Below are positions 1 through 8,249 of a stretch of 64,000 nt of DNA, piece by piece. The notes under the pieces were generated by a model, which did not search any database, had not been told where the DNA came from, and saw only the letters and a program-made list of their open reading frames with translations. The stretch lies in NCBI GenBank assembly GCA_023398165.1, contig JAEWSQ010000007.1, forward strand, positions 1 through 64,000, read 5' to 3'. Position 1 is the first letter of the stretch. Every line of letters starts with the position of its first letter. Origin of the DNA: Spirochaetota bacterium (GTDB lineage Bacteria > Spirochaetota > Spirochaetia > Treponematales > Treponemataceae). Made by a program: the position numbers and the translations under genes.

Positions 1-2330
1 ATCCTATGCTCCATAACATTGGACTTGCCAAGGATACGATTGACGGTTTTTCCGACAAGGTAGGTGCCGCTTTTGCCGCAAACGAATTATTGTTTTTAAT
101 GATAGGTGCTGCAAAGATAGAGAAGGCGATAGCTGTCATTGAAAACAATCAAAAGCGCATCAAAGCAATAGATGAAACGATGAAGGCTCTGAATGCGGAT
201 TTTCAGTCAAAGAGTAAAATATTAAAACCGCAGGAAATAATTAAGAAATATGAATCTCTCATGACAGAAGACTTTTTTACCTCAGCGCAGCATCAGGCCG
301 AGATAATGCTGTCAAGAGTAAGTCATCTGCTTGCTATTGATGAACAGAATGAACAGGACACCGCAATTCTTATTCACCCCATGGTTTATGGAAATTACAC
401 AAAAGATTCGAGTTCAGGTTTCTGTACCACAAGAAATGTAATAACAGGCGAAAAAAAGATTCAGGGAATGTTCTACAGCAATTCCTACAATGAATTATTT
501 TCACCCGGTAAAGATATTTCAAAACTTGATCCGAAATATGTAAAGCAGCTTGTTAAGACCTCGCAGCAGCTTGAAGATGAGTTTAAAGATATAAGACATA
601 TACGTTTTACCATTGAAAACGGCAAACTTTGGCTTATAGAGCAGAAGAGCGTGGAGCAGAGAAGTACTGCTTCTCAAATTCAGCTTTATTTTGATCTTTT
701 AAACAGAAAACTGATCGATGATGAAACTCTTCTCAAAGCATTTAAACCCGAACAGCTTAGCGAGCTTTTGCATCCTGTCATCGATGAGCAGTCTGTAAAA
801 TCGCTGCCGACTGCAGTAGGCGGTATATCCGGCGCTCCCGGAGCCGCTGTTGGAAGAGTATATTTTTCAACTGATGATTTAATAGAAGCCAAAAAACTTG
901 CGAAACAGCGCGGCGAGGATACCCGCTGTATTCTCTTAATGTGCGCTACCTATGCAGGCGACGTAAAGGCTATTGAGGAAGCTACCGGTGTTCTTTCGAA
1001 TGAAGGCGGATATTCTGCCCATGCTTCCGTTGTTGCACGGCAATACGGTAAAATATCGTTAGTTCGTCCCGATATGAAAATTACAGGAAATAAAGCAAAG
1101 ATCGGCGATATCTTAATAAATTCCGGTGATTACATTACGTTAAACGTGCCTTATTATGGTGCTCCTTCAATTTATAAGGGTGAAGCAACACTGGTACAGC
1201 CGAATCCTGATAAGCTGGGTTTATTTGATATTGTAAATCTCTGCAAGAAATATCTTGGTAATTTTACAGTCCGTGCCAATGCGGACAGCCCCCGGGACGC
1301 GGAGCTTTCTTTGAAATTCGGTGCAGATGGAATAGGTCTTTGCCGAACAGAACATATGTTTTTCCATGAGGAAAGAATAAATATGTTTAGAAGCATGGTT
1401 CTAGCCTCCGATATAACGGAGAGAAAGAAGATACTGAACCAGCTGAAGAAATTTCAGATTAAGGATTTCTATGGAATTTTCAAAGTCATGGAAGGCAAAC
1501 ATGTTACTATACGCCTTCTCGATGCTCCTCTTCATGAATTTTTACCGCATAATGAATCTGAAAAAGCAGGCTTCCTTGAGTATGTAAAATCAAACGGTAT
1601 GAAGATGACCAAGGCGGAACTTGAAGCGCGTATAGAGAGTCTTGCTGAAAGTAATCCCATGCTCGGTCACCGCGGCTGCAGAATAGCAGTATCATATCCT
1701 GAAATTTATGAAATGCAGGTGCAGGCAATTTTTGAGGCAGCATGTAAGCTTCAGAAAGAAAAAGTTAAAGTATTCCCTGAAGTGATGATACCTATCATCA
1801 TGAATTCTTCAGAATTGAAACTGATAATTTACGGTAAAAAAATTGAGGGGCATACCTATAAGGGGCTTTTAGATATAGCAGAGGAAGTCTGTACCTTAAA
1901 CGGCGTGAAAAACCTCGATTACAAAGTGGGTACAATGATTGAACTTCCGGGAGCTGCTCTTGGAGCCGGAGAAATAGCCCGGTATGCACAGTTCTTCTCC
2001 TTCGGTACAAATGATTTGACCCAGACAACACTCGGCCTTTCGAGGGATGACTTCAACTCGTTTATGCCCGACTATACCATGTTTGACTTAATAGAGGGAA
2101 ATCCTTTTGCTATTCTGGATCCCAGGGTTAAGGAATTGATTTCACTTGCAGTCGAAAGGGGCCGTGCGGCGCGTCCTGATCTTTCAACCGGTTTGTGCGG
2201 CGAGCATGGAGCAAGACCTGAAAATATTAAATTCTGCATGAATGCAGGATTACAGTATGTTTCCTGCTCATCTTATTCTGTTCCTATTGCGCTTCTTTCA
2301 GTAGCCCAGATTAGATTAAGTTCCCAATAA
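1..2330 (+). CDS. ppdK: Pyruvate, phosphate dikinase-like protein (5' end outside window)
   Basis: This is the C-terminal 775 or so residues of a PPDK-type enzyme, which interconverts pyruvate + ATP + Pi and PEP + AMP + PPi. The family is about 870-900 residues long, so roughly 100 N-terminal residues lie before base 1; the ATG at base 6 is internal. The swivelling phosphohistidine domain (GGYSAHASVVAR, His near residue 343) and the PEP/pyruvate barrel (GLCRTEHMFF, TIRLLDAPLHEF, GHRGCR, SFGTNDLTQT, GLCGEHG with the catalytic Cys) are intact. The N-terminal ATP-grasp part is odd: the expected NAQGEDVVAG and GIRTP-type nucleotide-binding motifs are not visible after TGEKKIQG. It may be a paralogue with altered nucleotide use. 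The gene ends in tandem hairpins. Confidence 0.85.
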   Translation, partial: PMLHNIGLAKDTIDGFSDKVGAAFAANELLFLMIGAAKIEKAIAVIENNQKRIKAIDETMKALNADFQSKSKILKPQEIIKKYESLMTEDFFTSAQHQAEIMLSRVSHLLAIDEQNEQDTAILIHPMVYGNYTKDSSSGFCTTRNVITGEKKIQGMFYSNSYNELFSPGKDISKLDPKYVKQLVKTSQQLEDEFKDIRHIRFTIENGKLWLIEQKSVEQRSTASQIQLYFDLLNRKLIDDETLLKAFKPEQLSELLHPVIDEQSVKSLPTAVGGISGAPGAAVGRVYFSTDDLIEAKKLAKQRGEDTRCILLMCATYAGDVKAIEEATGVLSNEGGYSAHASVVARQYGKISLVRPDMKITGNKAKIGDILINSGDYITLNVPYYGAPSIYKGEATLVQPNPDKLGLFDIVNLCKKYLGNFTVRANADSPRDAELSLKFGADGIGLCRTEHMFFHEERINMFRSMVLASDITERKKILNQLKKFQIKDFYGIFKVMEGKHVTIRLLDAPLHEFLPHNESEKAGFLEYVKSNGMKMTKAELEARIESLAESNPMLGHRGCRIAVSYPEIYEMQVQAIFEAACKLQKEKVKVFPEVMIPIIMNSSELKLIIYGKKIEGHTYKGLLDIAEEVCTLNGVKNLDYKVGTMIELPGAALGAGEIARYAQFFSFGTNDLTQTTLGLSRDDFNSFMPDYTMFDLIEGNPFAILDPRVKELISLAVERGRAARPDLSTGLCGEHGARPENIKFCMNAGLQYVSCSSYSVPIALLSVAQIRLSSQ

Positions 2331-2340
2331 GCATTACATG

Positions 2341-2411
2341 GATGCTGTCCTGACTGGGACAGCATCTTGTTACAACATAGGGCTGTCCCGACTGGGACAG
2401 CATCTTGTTAC
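2341..2411 (+). terminator. Tandem duplicated hairpin, probable terminator of the ppdK-like gene
   Basis: Two 30-bp copies (2344-2373 and 2382-2411) differ at one base. Each contains an inverted repeat: GATGCTGTCC/GGACAGCATC around a 6-nt loop in the first copy and GCTGTCCC/GGGACAGC around GACT in the second. Each is followed by CTTGTTA, a weak T-rich tail. The position directly after the stop codon fits intrinsic termination; the near-perfect duplication is unusual. Confidence 0.6.
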
Positions 2412-2416
2412 TCCCC

Positions 2417-2445
2417 TTGACATTCGAGGCTTACGCATCTAGTAT
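2417..2445 (+). promoter_or_regulatory. Sigma-70 promoter of alaS, nearly abutting the start codon
   Basis: TTGACA (2417-2422), a 17-nt spacer and TAGTAT (2440-2445). The alaS ATG is at 2454, only 8 nt after the -10 box, so transcription would begin 0-3 nt before the ATG. A GGAG sits at 2446-2449, but it would be upstream of the transcript start. This suggests a leaderless mRNA unless another promoter is used. Confidence 0.6.
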
Positions 2446-2453
2446 GGAGTATT

Positions 2454-4238
2454 ATGACTGCCAATGAATTACGTTCCAAGTATATTGCGTTCTTTAAAAG
2501 CAAGAACCATATTGAAATTTCAGGTAAATCATTGATTCCTGAAAATGATCCGACTGTTTTATTTACCACCGCAGGTATGCATCCTCTTGTTCCCTTTTTA
2601 CTGGGTGAGCCGCATCCGGCTGGTAAGCGGCTTACTGATTATCAGAAATGTGTACGAACAGGAGATATTGATGAAGTTGGAGATCCGAGCCATCTTACAT
2701 GTTTTGAAATGCTCGGCAACTGGTCGTTAGGCGATTATTTTAAAAAAGAATCCATAGCCTATAGTTATGAGTTTTTAACAGGAAAAGACTGGCTTTCACT
2801 CGATCCTCGTAAGTTATCGGTTACGGTATTTGCCGGTGACGAGAATGCGCCGCGCGATGAGGAATCGGCACAATACTGGAAAGATAACGGAATGAGTGAA
2901 GATAAGATTGCATATCTTCCGGCAGCCGACAACTGGTGGGCGGCAGGTCCGACCGGTCCATGTGGTCCCGATACTGAAATATTTTACTGGGTAGGCTCCG
3001 GTTTCCCGCCTAAGGGTTCGAATAAAGGTACAGACAGTAAAAACTGGCTTGAAATATGGAACAATGTTTTTATGGAGTATAACCGGATTGATGAAAAAAC
3101 ACTTGTAAAACTCCCGAAACAGAATGTAGATACCGGAATGGGTCTTGAAAGAACAACGACTGTACTTCAGGGAAAAACAAGCGTCTATATGACAGAAATT
3201 TTTCAGCCGGTCATTCATGCTATAGAAGAGCTGTCCGGTTTGGTATATGGAAATGATCCTGAAAAGGATAAAAGCATCAGAATTATAACAGATCATGCCC
3301 GTTCTTCTGTATTCATTTTAGGTGATCCCAAAGGGGTAAGCCCTTCAAATGTTGGTGCCGGCTATGTTCTGCGGAGACTTATACGCCGTGCGGTAAGGCA
3401 TGGTAAAAAGCTGGGTATTGAAAAATCATTTTTAGCCTGTCTTGCAGAATCTGTTATAGAGAATTTTAAAGGACCGTATCCTGAGCTTGGTGTTAATGCT
3501 GATAAAATTAAAAATGAATTAAGCGCAGAAGAAAGTAAATTCAATGAAACCCTGAGAAAAGGGGAGGCGGAGTTTGAAAAACTTCTACCCAATCTGATGA
3601 AGAATCCTGCAAAGGTTATTCCCGGCCGGGTTGCATTCAGATTATATGATACATTCGGATTTCCTGTTGAATTAACGGAGGAACTTGCCGGAGAACACGG
3701 AATGAAGGTTAACCGGGAGGAATTCGATGAGGCTTTCAAAAAGCATCAGGAATTATCACGCGCGGGGAGCGAGCAGTTATTTAAAGGCGGTTTAGCAGAT
3801 ACTTCCGAGGTGACAACAAAGTATCATACGGCAACACATCTGCTGCAGCAGGCTTTAACGCTTGTTTTAGGCGATCACATTGCTCAAAAAGGTTCAAACA
3901 TTACTTCCGAGCGTATGCGTTTTGATTTTTCCCATCCGGAACCTATGACAAAAGAACAGATTCAAAAAGTGGAAGATATTGTCAATGAACAGATAAAGAA
4001 TGATCTTCCTGTGTCCATGGAGATTATGAGTCTTGAAGATGCCCGGAAAAGCGGTGCAAGAGCCTTATTCGGAGAGAAATATGAATCTACGGTTAAAGTA
4101 TATACCATAGGCAGTTTCTCAAAGGAAGTTTGCGGCGGCCCCCATGTGGAGAGAACAGGACTAATAGGTAAATTTACAATTCAGAAAGAGCAGTCTTCTT
4201 CATCAGGTGTGCGGAGAATAAGGGCTGTAATAAGCTGA
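2454..4238 (+). CDS. alaS: Alanyl-tRNA synthetase, short spirochaetal form
   Basis: Charges tRNA-Ala with alanine in the cytoplasm. Residues 1 to about 250 form the class II catalytic core (RSKYIAFFKSKNH, FTTAGM, QKCVRTGDID, CFEMLGNWSLGDYF), followed by the tRNA-recognition region and an editing domain. The editing zinc ligands are visible as YHTATHLL (HxxxH) and VCGGPHVERT (CxxxH). At 594 residues it stops right after the editing domain, whereas typical bacterial AlaRS is about 875 and continues into a DHHA1/C-Ala region. As I recall, T. pallidum AlaRS has this same length, so this is a lineage trait and not a frameshift. The start follows the adjacent promoter. Confidence 0.96.
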   Translation: MTANELRSKYIAFFKSKNHIEISGKSLIPENDPTVLFTTAGMHPLVPFLLGEPHPAGKRLTDYQKCVRTGDIDEVGDPSHLTCFEMLGNWSLGDYFKKESIAYSYEFLTGKDWLSLDPRKLSVTVFAGDENAPRDEESAQYWKDNGMSEDKIAYLPAADNWWAAGPTGPCGPDTEIFYWVGSGFPPKGSNKGTDSKNWLEIWNNVFMEYNRIDEKTLVKLPKQNVDTGMGLERTTTVLQGKTSVYMTEIFQPVIHAIEELSGLVYGNDPEKDKSIRIITDHARSSVFILGDPKGVSPSNVGAGYVLRRLIRRAVRHGKKLGIEKSFLACLAESVIENFKGPYPELGVNADKIKNELSAEESKFNETLRKGEAEFEKLLPNLMKNPAKVIPGRVAFRLYDTFGFPVELTEELAGEHGMKVNREEFDEAFKKHQELSRAGSEQLFKGGLADTSEVTTKYHTATHLLQQALTLVLGDHIAQKGSNITSERMRFDFSHPEPMTKEQIQKVEDIVNEQIKNDLPVSMEIMSLEDARKSGARALFGEKYESTVKVYTIGSFSKEVCGGPHVERTGLIGKFTIQKEQSSSSGVRRIRAVIS

Positions 4239-4338
4239 TCGTTTAGTTGTAACGAATGGTAGTGTTTACTGTTTATACTATACCGGTACGGCGTTATTTT
4301 ATTGTTGTGCAGTACTATTTTAATAAGAAGGTGATGTA

Positions 4339-5421
4339 ATGAGGCGGATAGTTTCAATTTCTGTAGTGTTGGCAGGTTTGTGTGCAGTGCTTTATGCTCA
4401 AGTTGATTTACAACCAATTGTAAATATTAAACTGAATAAAAGCGAGTCGATTACTGTTAAGCAGTTAAAAGCCCGCGTGGAAATATATAAAAAACAGATG
4501 GGGCTTTCCACCTTTACGCTTGATCAGAAGAAGGAAGTACTTGAAGCCCTGATTGATGAGAAACTTGTACTGCAGGCTGCTGCCAAAGACGGTATAACCC
4601 TGACAGATACCCAGGTTAATAAGTATTTTTTGGATAATATTTCAAGCCAGGTTGGAAAAACTGTAACTGAACAGGAATTTGCAGCTCTCGTAAAGGAACA
4701 GACAAAATTAAGTCTTGATGATTTTATGATGAGCCAGGTTGGAATGAATGTGGCGGATTATAAATCCTATCTGAAAAATCAGCTCATTGCCCAGCAGTAC
4801 ATTATGTCAAAGAAACCAGACGTTGTCTCAAGCGCTGCTCCAACAGACAGTGAAGTACGTTCTTATTATGAGATGAACAAAACATCTTTTGTACAGAGCG
4901 ACATATTAAAGCTTTTTTTAGTTCTTGTTCCAAAAAATAATGATGCTCCGGCGGCATTGGAAAAAATTAAATCTATAATGACAGAAGTGAAATCATCAAA
5001 GGTTACACTTGCTGAGTTGAAAACCCGTGCAAAGGCTGATACAACAGGTATGCAGGCGGGAGATATGTATGTTAGCAAGACTCAGACAGCAGCCCAGCAG
5101 CTTGGAATTGACTATCAGTCTTTACTATCCATGTTTACAAAGGAAATCGGGTTTTATTCAGATATAAATGAGACGGCAGATGATTATCAGTTTTATACAA
5201 TACGTGAACGCTATGATGCCCGTATGCTGTCATTGAGCGATATAGTTCAGCCCGATACTACTGTAACCGTATATGAATACATTAAGAACACCATTGCACA
5301 GCAGAAACAGGCTCAATCATTTTCTGATGCAACCAATGAAATTACGGCTTCTCTCCGTATCCCTGAAAACTATCAAATGCTGAAAACTGGTGAAGCGCTT
5401 GATAAGCTTCTGGAATGGTAG
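4339..5421 (+). CDS. Secreted SurA/PpiC-like foldase
   Basis: A 360-residue protein with a clear signal peptide (MRRIVSISVVLAGLCAVLYAQ). Residues about 30-150 look like a SurA-type N-terminal chaperone domain (helical, beginning INLNKSESITVKQLKARVE-like, with LIDEKLVLQAA). Residues about 160-320 occupy the place of a parvulin PPIase domain, but a convincing catalytic parvulin motif is not obvious. It probably helps outer-membrane proteins through the periplasm. The RBS AAGGTGAT precedes the ATG at 4339. It lies 100 bp after alaS and 9 bp before nusB. A similar protein between alaS and nusB in T. pallidum (Tpn39b, recalled) supports orthology. Confidence 0.75.
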   Translation: MRRIVSISVVLAGLCAVLYAQVDLQPIVNIKLNKSESITVKQLKARVEIYKKQMGLSTFTLDQKKEVLEALIDEKLVLQAAAKDGITLTDTQVNKYFLDNISSQVGKTVTEQEFAALVKEQTKLSLDDFMMSQVGMNVADYKSYLKNQLIAQQYIMSKKPDVVSSAAPTDSEVRSYYEMNKTSFVQSDILKLFLVLVPKNNDAPAALEKIKSIMTEVKSSKVTLAELKTRAKADTTGMQAGDMYVSKTQTAAQQLGIDYQSLLSMFTKEIGFYSDINETADDYQFYTIRERYDARMLSLSDIVQPDTTVTVYEYIKNTIAQQKQAQSFSDATNEITASLRIPENYQMLKTGEALDKLLEW

Positions 5422-5430
5422 GGGATTTAC

Positions 5431-5847
5431 GTGGCACGACGAAAAGGACGAATTTTAGCATTTCAAGCGCTGTATTCATATGATGTCGGCTCGGTAGCCA
5501 TGCAGAATCTTGTGGATTTTTCATGGGTGGAAGAGAAGACACTTGAAAAGATGGGTGAGGAAAGTTTGTCATTTGCACGGTTATTGATCCGCGGTACAAT
5601 TGAGAATCTTCCTGTGATCGATGAAAAAATTAAAGCGAATTTGAATAACTGGGATTTTGACAGACTGAACAGGGTTGATTTAGCTGTTCTGCGCATAAGT
5701 GTGTATCCCCTGCTTTTCCAAAAGGATATACATCCGACTATTATTATTGATGAAGCAATAGATATTGCCAAAGAATTCGGTTCAGGCGAATCGTTTAAAT
5801 TTATTAATGCAGTGCTGGACAGTATACAAAAACAAGAAAGGAAGTAA
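5431..5847 (+). CDS. nusB: Transcription antitermination factor NusB
   Basis: NusB binds boxA RNA with NusE/S10 and promotes rRNA antitermination. The 138-residue product has family hallmarks: an N-terminal RRKGRILAFQALYSYD helix, NWDFDRLNRVDLAVLRISVYPLLF in the middle (three-helix core) and IIIDEAIDIAKEFGSGESFKFINAVLD near the end. The start is GTG at 5431 behind AGGGGAT. It is the second gene of the foldase-nusB-TPR run, with only 2 nt separating its stop from the next ATG. Confidence 0.95.
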   Translation: MARRKGRILAFQALYSYDVGSVAMQNLVDFSWVEEKTLEKMGEESLSFARLLIRGTIENLPVIDEKIKANLNNWDFDRLNRVDLAVLRISVYPLLFQKDIHPTIIIDEAIDIAKEFGSGESFKFINAVLDSIQKQERK

Positions 5848-5849
5848 TA

Positions 5850-7595
5850 ATGCGCATAATGAAGTCTGTCTTCACTGCTGCATGCATAATGCTCTTTTTT
5901 TCCTGCATGATGAGTGTTACAGACGAGTCTTTTGCTTCAAAAATGGATCTTGCCGATTCATATATAGCACAGGCGCAGTTTTCTTCTGCTGAAAAAATTC
6001 TTGTTAAGGCATTTAAAAAAGCACATACAGACTTCCAATTTTTAGGTATTTACAGACGTTTTTCTGTAATGAAAAAGTATGAACGCTGTGCAGAAGTAAT
6101 ACAAAAGGCCTTCAAAAAAAATCCTGAAAGCATTGAAATACGTGCAGTTTATTCCCATTTTCTTATTCAGCAAAAGCGCATTGCGGAAGCGGTTCAGATT
6201 TCCCAGCCTTTAGCAGGAACCTTTTACGGTTCATTGTATGCCCAAGCACGATTCCTTCTCATTGAAGACTCAAAAGATTTTTTTACAGCTGAGCTTGTTC
6301 AGCTGTATAAGGATGCCTATGCCTCTACAGGAAATGTTTCCTTTATTATGAACGCCGCTGTTATTGAGTCACTGCAGGGAAATTACATAAAAGCAATGCA
6401 GTACCATCCCCAAAAAATTACTTCTTATGATCCATGTCTTTTCTGGGCTTGTATTGCGTATGATGCGGGAAACTATGCTGTGTGTTTGTATGATCTTTCA
6501 TTACTCAATCAGAGTTTGGAAACTGAACAGCTGAAAGCAGATGCCTGTCTGATGTCGGGAGAACTGGAGAAGGCAAGGGAATCATGGTTATGGGTATTGG
6601 AACAGGAGAATGCCGCTCCTTCTGCTTACTTTAATGCTGCAAGTTCCACCGAGATGATCCGCAGTTTTAATGAAGCAGGCATATATGCAAGGAAAATGGT
6701 ACAACAGTATCCTGACTATGCTCCAGGTCTTGTCTATTACGGTTTTTATGCAATAAAGCAGAATAAGCAGAAAACAGAAGATCCGCTTGAACAGGCATTA
6801 AAACTTTCCGGTTTAAAATCGCTTCAAATGCATATTGAAGATTCGTTTCCAAAAATTCCGGTTAAAGATGCTGTATACCGTATAGAGAAGGCGCTTGAAA
6901 AGAATAATGAGCCGTCTCTGCAGATTGCGCACCTTTTACTTTCGTGGGAAACAAAAAAAGATATTCAGGTTGAGGATAAAATAGTTGATATTTGGCGGCT
7001 GTTGGAATTGAACATGAAAGACGCATTCATGTACGATGAGACAATACTGCGGTATGCTGTATGGTTCTTTTTATCACAGTCTAAATTTGAAGAGGCTCAA
7101 TCGCTATTGCTCCCGTATATTAAAGCAAAGTACGGACAGAGAGAAATTACAGCAGAAGATGAGTATGTAATGGTTTTCGATGCGGAATTAATGAAGGATA
7201 AGCTTTCCAGCTGGGAAAGAGAGTACCTTGCCTACATATATGCAGCCTATACAAAAGAGTATAGTAAGGCTTTGTCCCTCCTTGAGTATGAATACAGTCT
7301 TAAAGATAAGATGCCCGAGGGACAGGAAAATATGTATACGCTCAATGAACAGCTTGTAGTTAATCTTGCTACTATGTATGAGGGATTGAAATATAGGGAA
7401 AAAGCGGTTTCGCTTTACAGTGAAGTATCAAGTGTTACTGAATCGGCAAAACTCAAGTCTGAGATTCATTACCGTCTTGCCTGCATAAATATATTGCGGA
7501 AGGAAACAAAAAACGCGGTTTTGAATCTGGAATACAGTCTTTCTCTTGATCCCGATAATTCAAAATCGCGTCTTTTACTAAAAAAAATCAGATAG
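5850..7595 (+). CDS. TPR-repeat lipoprotein
   Basis: A 581-residue protein with a lipoprotein signal (lipobox LFFSC, Cys19), hence probably membrane-anchored in the periplasm. The mature part is almost wholly helical and carries TPR-like repeats, for instance residues about 30-110 (AQFSSAEKILVKAFKKA), the region around KAMQYHP, and the C-terminus (YREKAVSLYSEVSS, NAVLNLEYSLSLDPDN). The role is unknown; a scaffold for envelope assembly is a guess. It is co-transcribed with nusB (2-nt gap, RBS AAAGGAAG) and converges on groES. A TPR gene in the same position is recalled from T. pallidum. Confidence 0.75.
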   Translation: MRIMKSVFTAACIMLFFSCMMSVTDESFASKMDLADSYIAQAQFSSAEKILVKAFKKAHTDFQFLGIYRRFSVMKKYERCAEVIQKAFKKNPESIEIRAVYSHFLIQQKRIAEAVQISQPLAGTFYGSLYAQARFLLIEDSKDFFTAELVQLYKDAYASTGNVSFIMNAAVIESLQGNYIKAMQYHPQKITSYDPCLFWACIAYDAGNYAVCLYDLSLLNQSLETEQLKADACLMSGELEKARESWLWVLEQENAAPSAYFNAASSTEMIRSFNEAGIYARKMVQQYPDYAPGLVYYGFYAIKQNKQKTEDPLEQALKLSGLKSLQMHIEDSFPKIPVKDAVYRIEKALEKNNEPSLQIAHLLLSWETKKDIQVEDKIVDIWRLLELNMKDAFMYDETILRYAVWFFLSQSKFEEAQSLLLPYIKAKYGQREITAEDEYVMVFDAELMKDKLSSWEREYLAYIYAAYTKEYSKALSLLEYEYSLKDKMPEGQENMYTLNEQLVVNLATMYEGLKYREKAVSLYSEVSSVTESAKLKSEIHYRLACINILRKETKNAVLNLEYSLSLDPDNSKSRLLLKKIR

Positions 7596-7606
7596 GCTGG
7601 TACGTG

Positions 7607-7873
7607 TTATTCAATTACAGCAATAACATCGGCTGCTTTAAGTATAAGGCAGTCATCGCCGTCAATTTTTACCTGTGTTCCTGCATATTTATCATACATT
7701 ACACGATCTCCGGTTTTTACCTTGATTTTTTCTTTATCATCGCCGACTGCAAGTACAACTGCTATTTGTGTTTTTTCCTGTGCTGTGTCCGGAATAATAA
7801 TACCGCTGGCAGTTTTTGATTCTGTTTTTTCTGTTTTAACAAGAACTCTGTCTGCTAATGGTTTGACCTTCAT
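7607..7873 (-). CDS. groES: Co-chaperonin GroES (Cpn10)
   Basis: The 88-residue product is the lid of the GroEL folding chamber. It shows the family's opening KPLADRVLVKTEKTE, the mobile loop followed by SGIIIPDTA, and the closing DDCLILKAADVIAVIE. The start is fixed by GGAGGATTAAAT ahead of the ATG. groEL is not adjacent, as in other treponemes. No CIRCE inverted repeat is visible upstream. A weak promoter TTACAG-17-TAATTA on the minus strand at about 7896-7924 could serve it. It converges on the TPR gene (11-bp gap). Confidence 0.97.
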   Translation of the reverse strand: MKVKPLADRVLVKTEKTESKTASGIIIPDTAQEKTQIAVVLAVGDDKEKIKVKTGDRVMYDKYAGTQVKIDGDDCLILKAADVIAVIE

Positions 7874-8030
7874 ATTTAATCCTCCAAAATATAATTAATA
7901 CATTGTCCGGTACCCTGTAACATAGAGAACCTCTTTTAATATACAAATTATTCGTAAAATCGGCAAGAAAAAAAGTATTGAAAGGATACAGAGGGGGACC
8001 ATATTCGGAAAATAGTGTAGAAATGATACA

Positions 8031-8046
8031 CAATAAATCTTTATTG
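8031..8046. promoter_or_regulatory. Palindrome upstream of the sigma-54 promoter, possible activator site
   Basis: CAATAAATCTTTATTG is an exact inverted repeat (7-bp arms, 2-bp centre). It lies about 130 bp upstream of the -24/-12 element at 8162-8178, the usual distance for an enhancer bound by an NtrC-type activator. It could equally be a groES-side operator. The sequence is AT-rich, so chance is possible. Confidence 0.3.
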
Positions 8047-8161
8047 AAGTTTCTGTGTCAAAATAACACTAATGGTAAAACAATAATCAGGAATTAAAAG
8101 TAACAAACTGATAAAACATTATATTATATAGAGATACTAGTGCTTGTGGCGAAGGCTAAGT

Positions 8162-8178
8162 TGGCATATATTTTGCAT
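8162..8178 (+). promoter_or_regulatory. Sigma-54 (-24/-12) promoter before the sigma factor gene
   Basis: TGGCATA-TATT-TTGCAT matches the consensus TGGCACG-N4-TTGCW at every position except the CG pair. The invariant GG (8163-8164) and GC (8175-8176) are separated by exactly 10 bp. Transcription would start near 8188, giving a leader of about 60 nt. That leader holds a CATAATG/CATTATG inverted repeat (8188-8213), a CAGTGCACTG palindrome (8227-8236) and the RBS AAAGGAG. Confidence 0.7.
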
Positions 8179-8249
8179 TTACTAAAGCATAATGTATGAA
8201 AAAATGCATTATGAAAATCTGATGTGCAGTGCACTGAAAGGAGTTTACT

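Noticed and set aside
2814..3296. 160-codon minus-strand open frame inside alaS
   Set aside because: Fully antisense to conserved AlaRS motifs; no RBS.
7874..8030. CIRCE heat-shock element for groES
   Set aside because: No TTAGCACTC-N9-GAGTGCTAA-like repeat on either strand.
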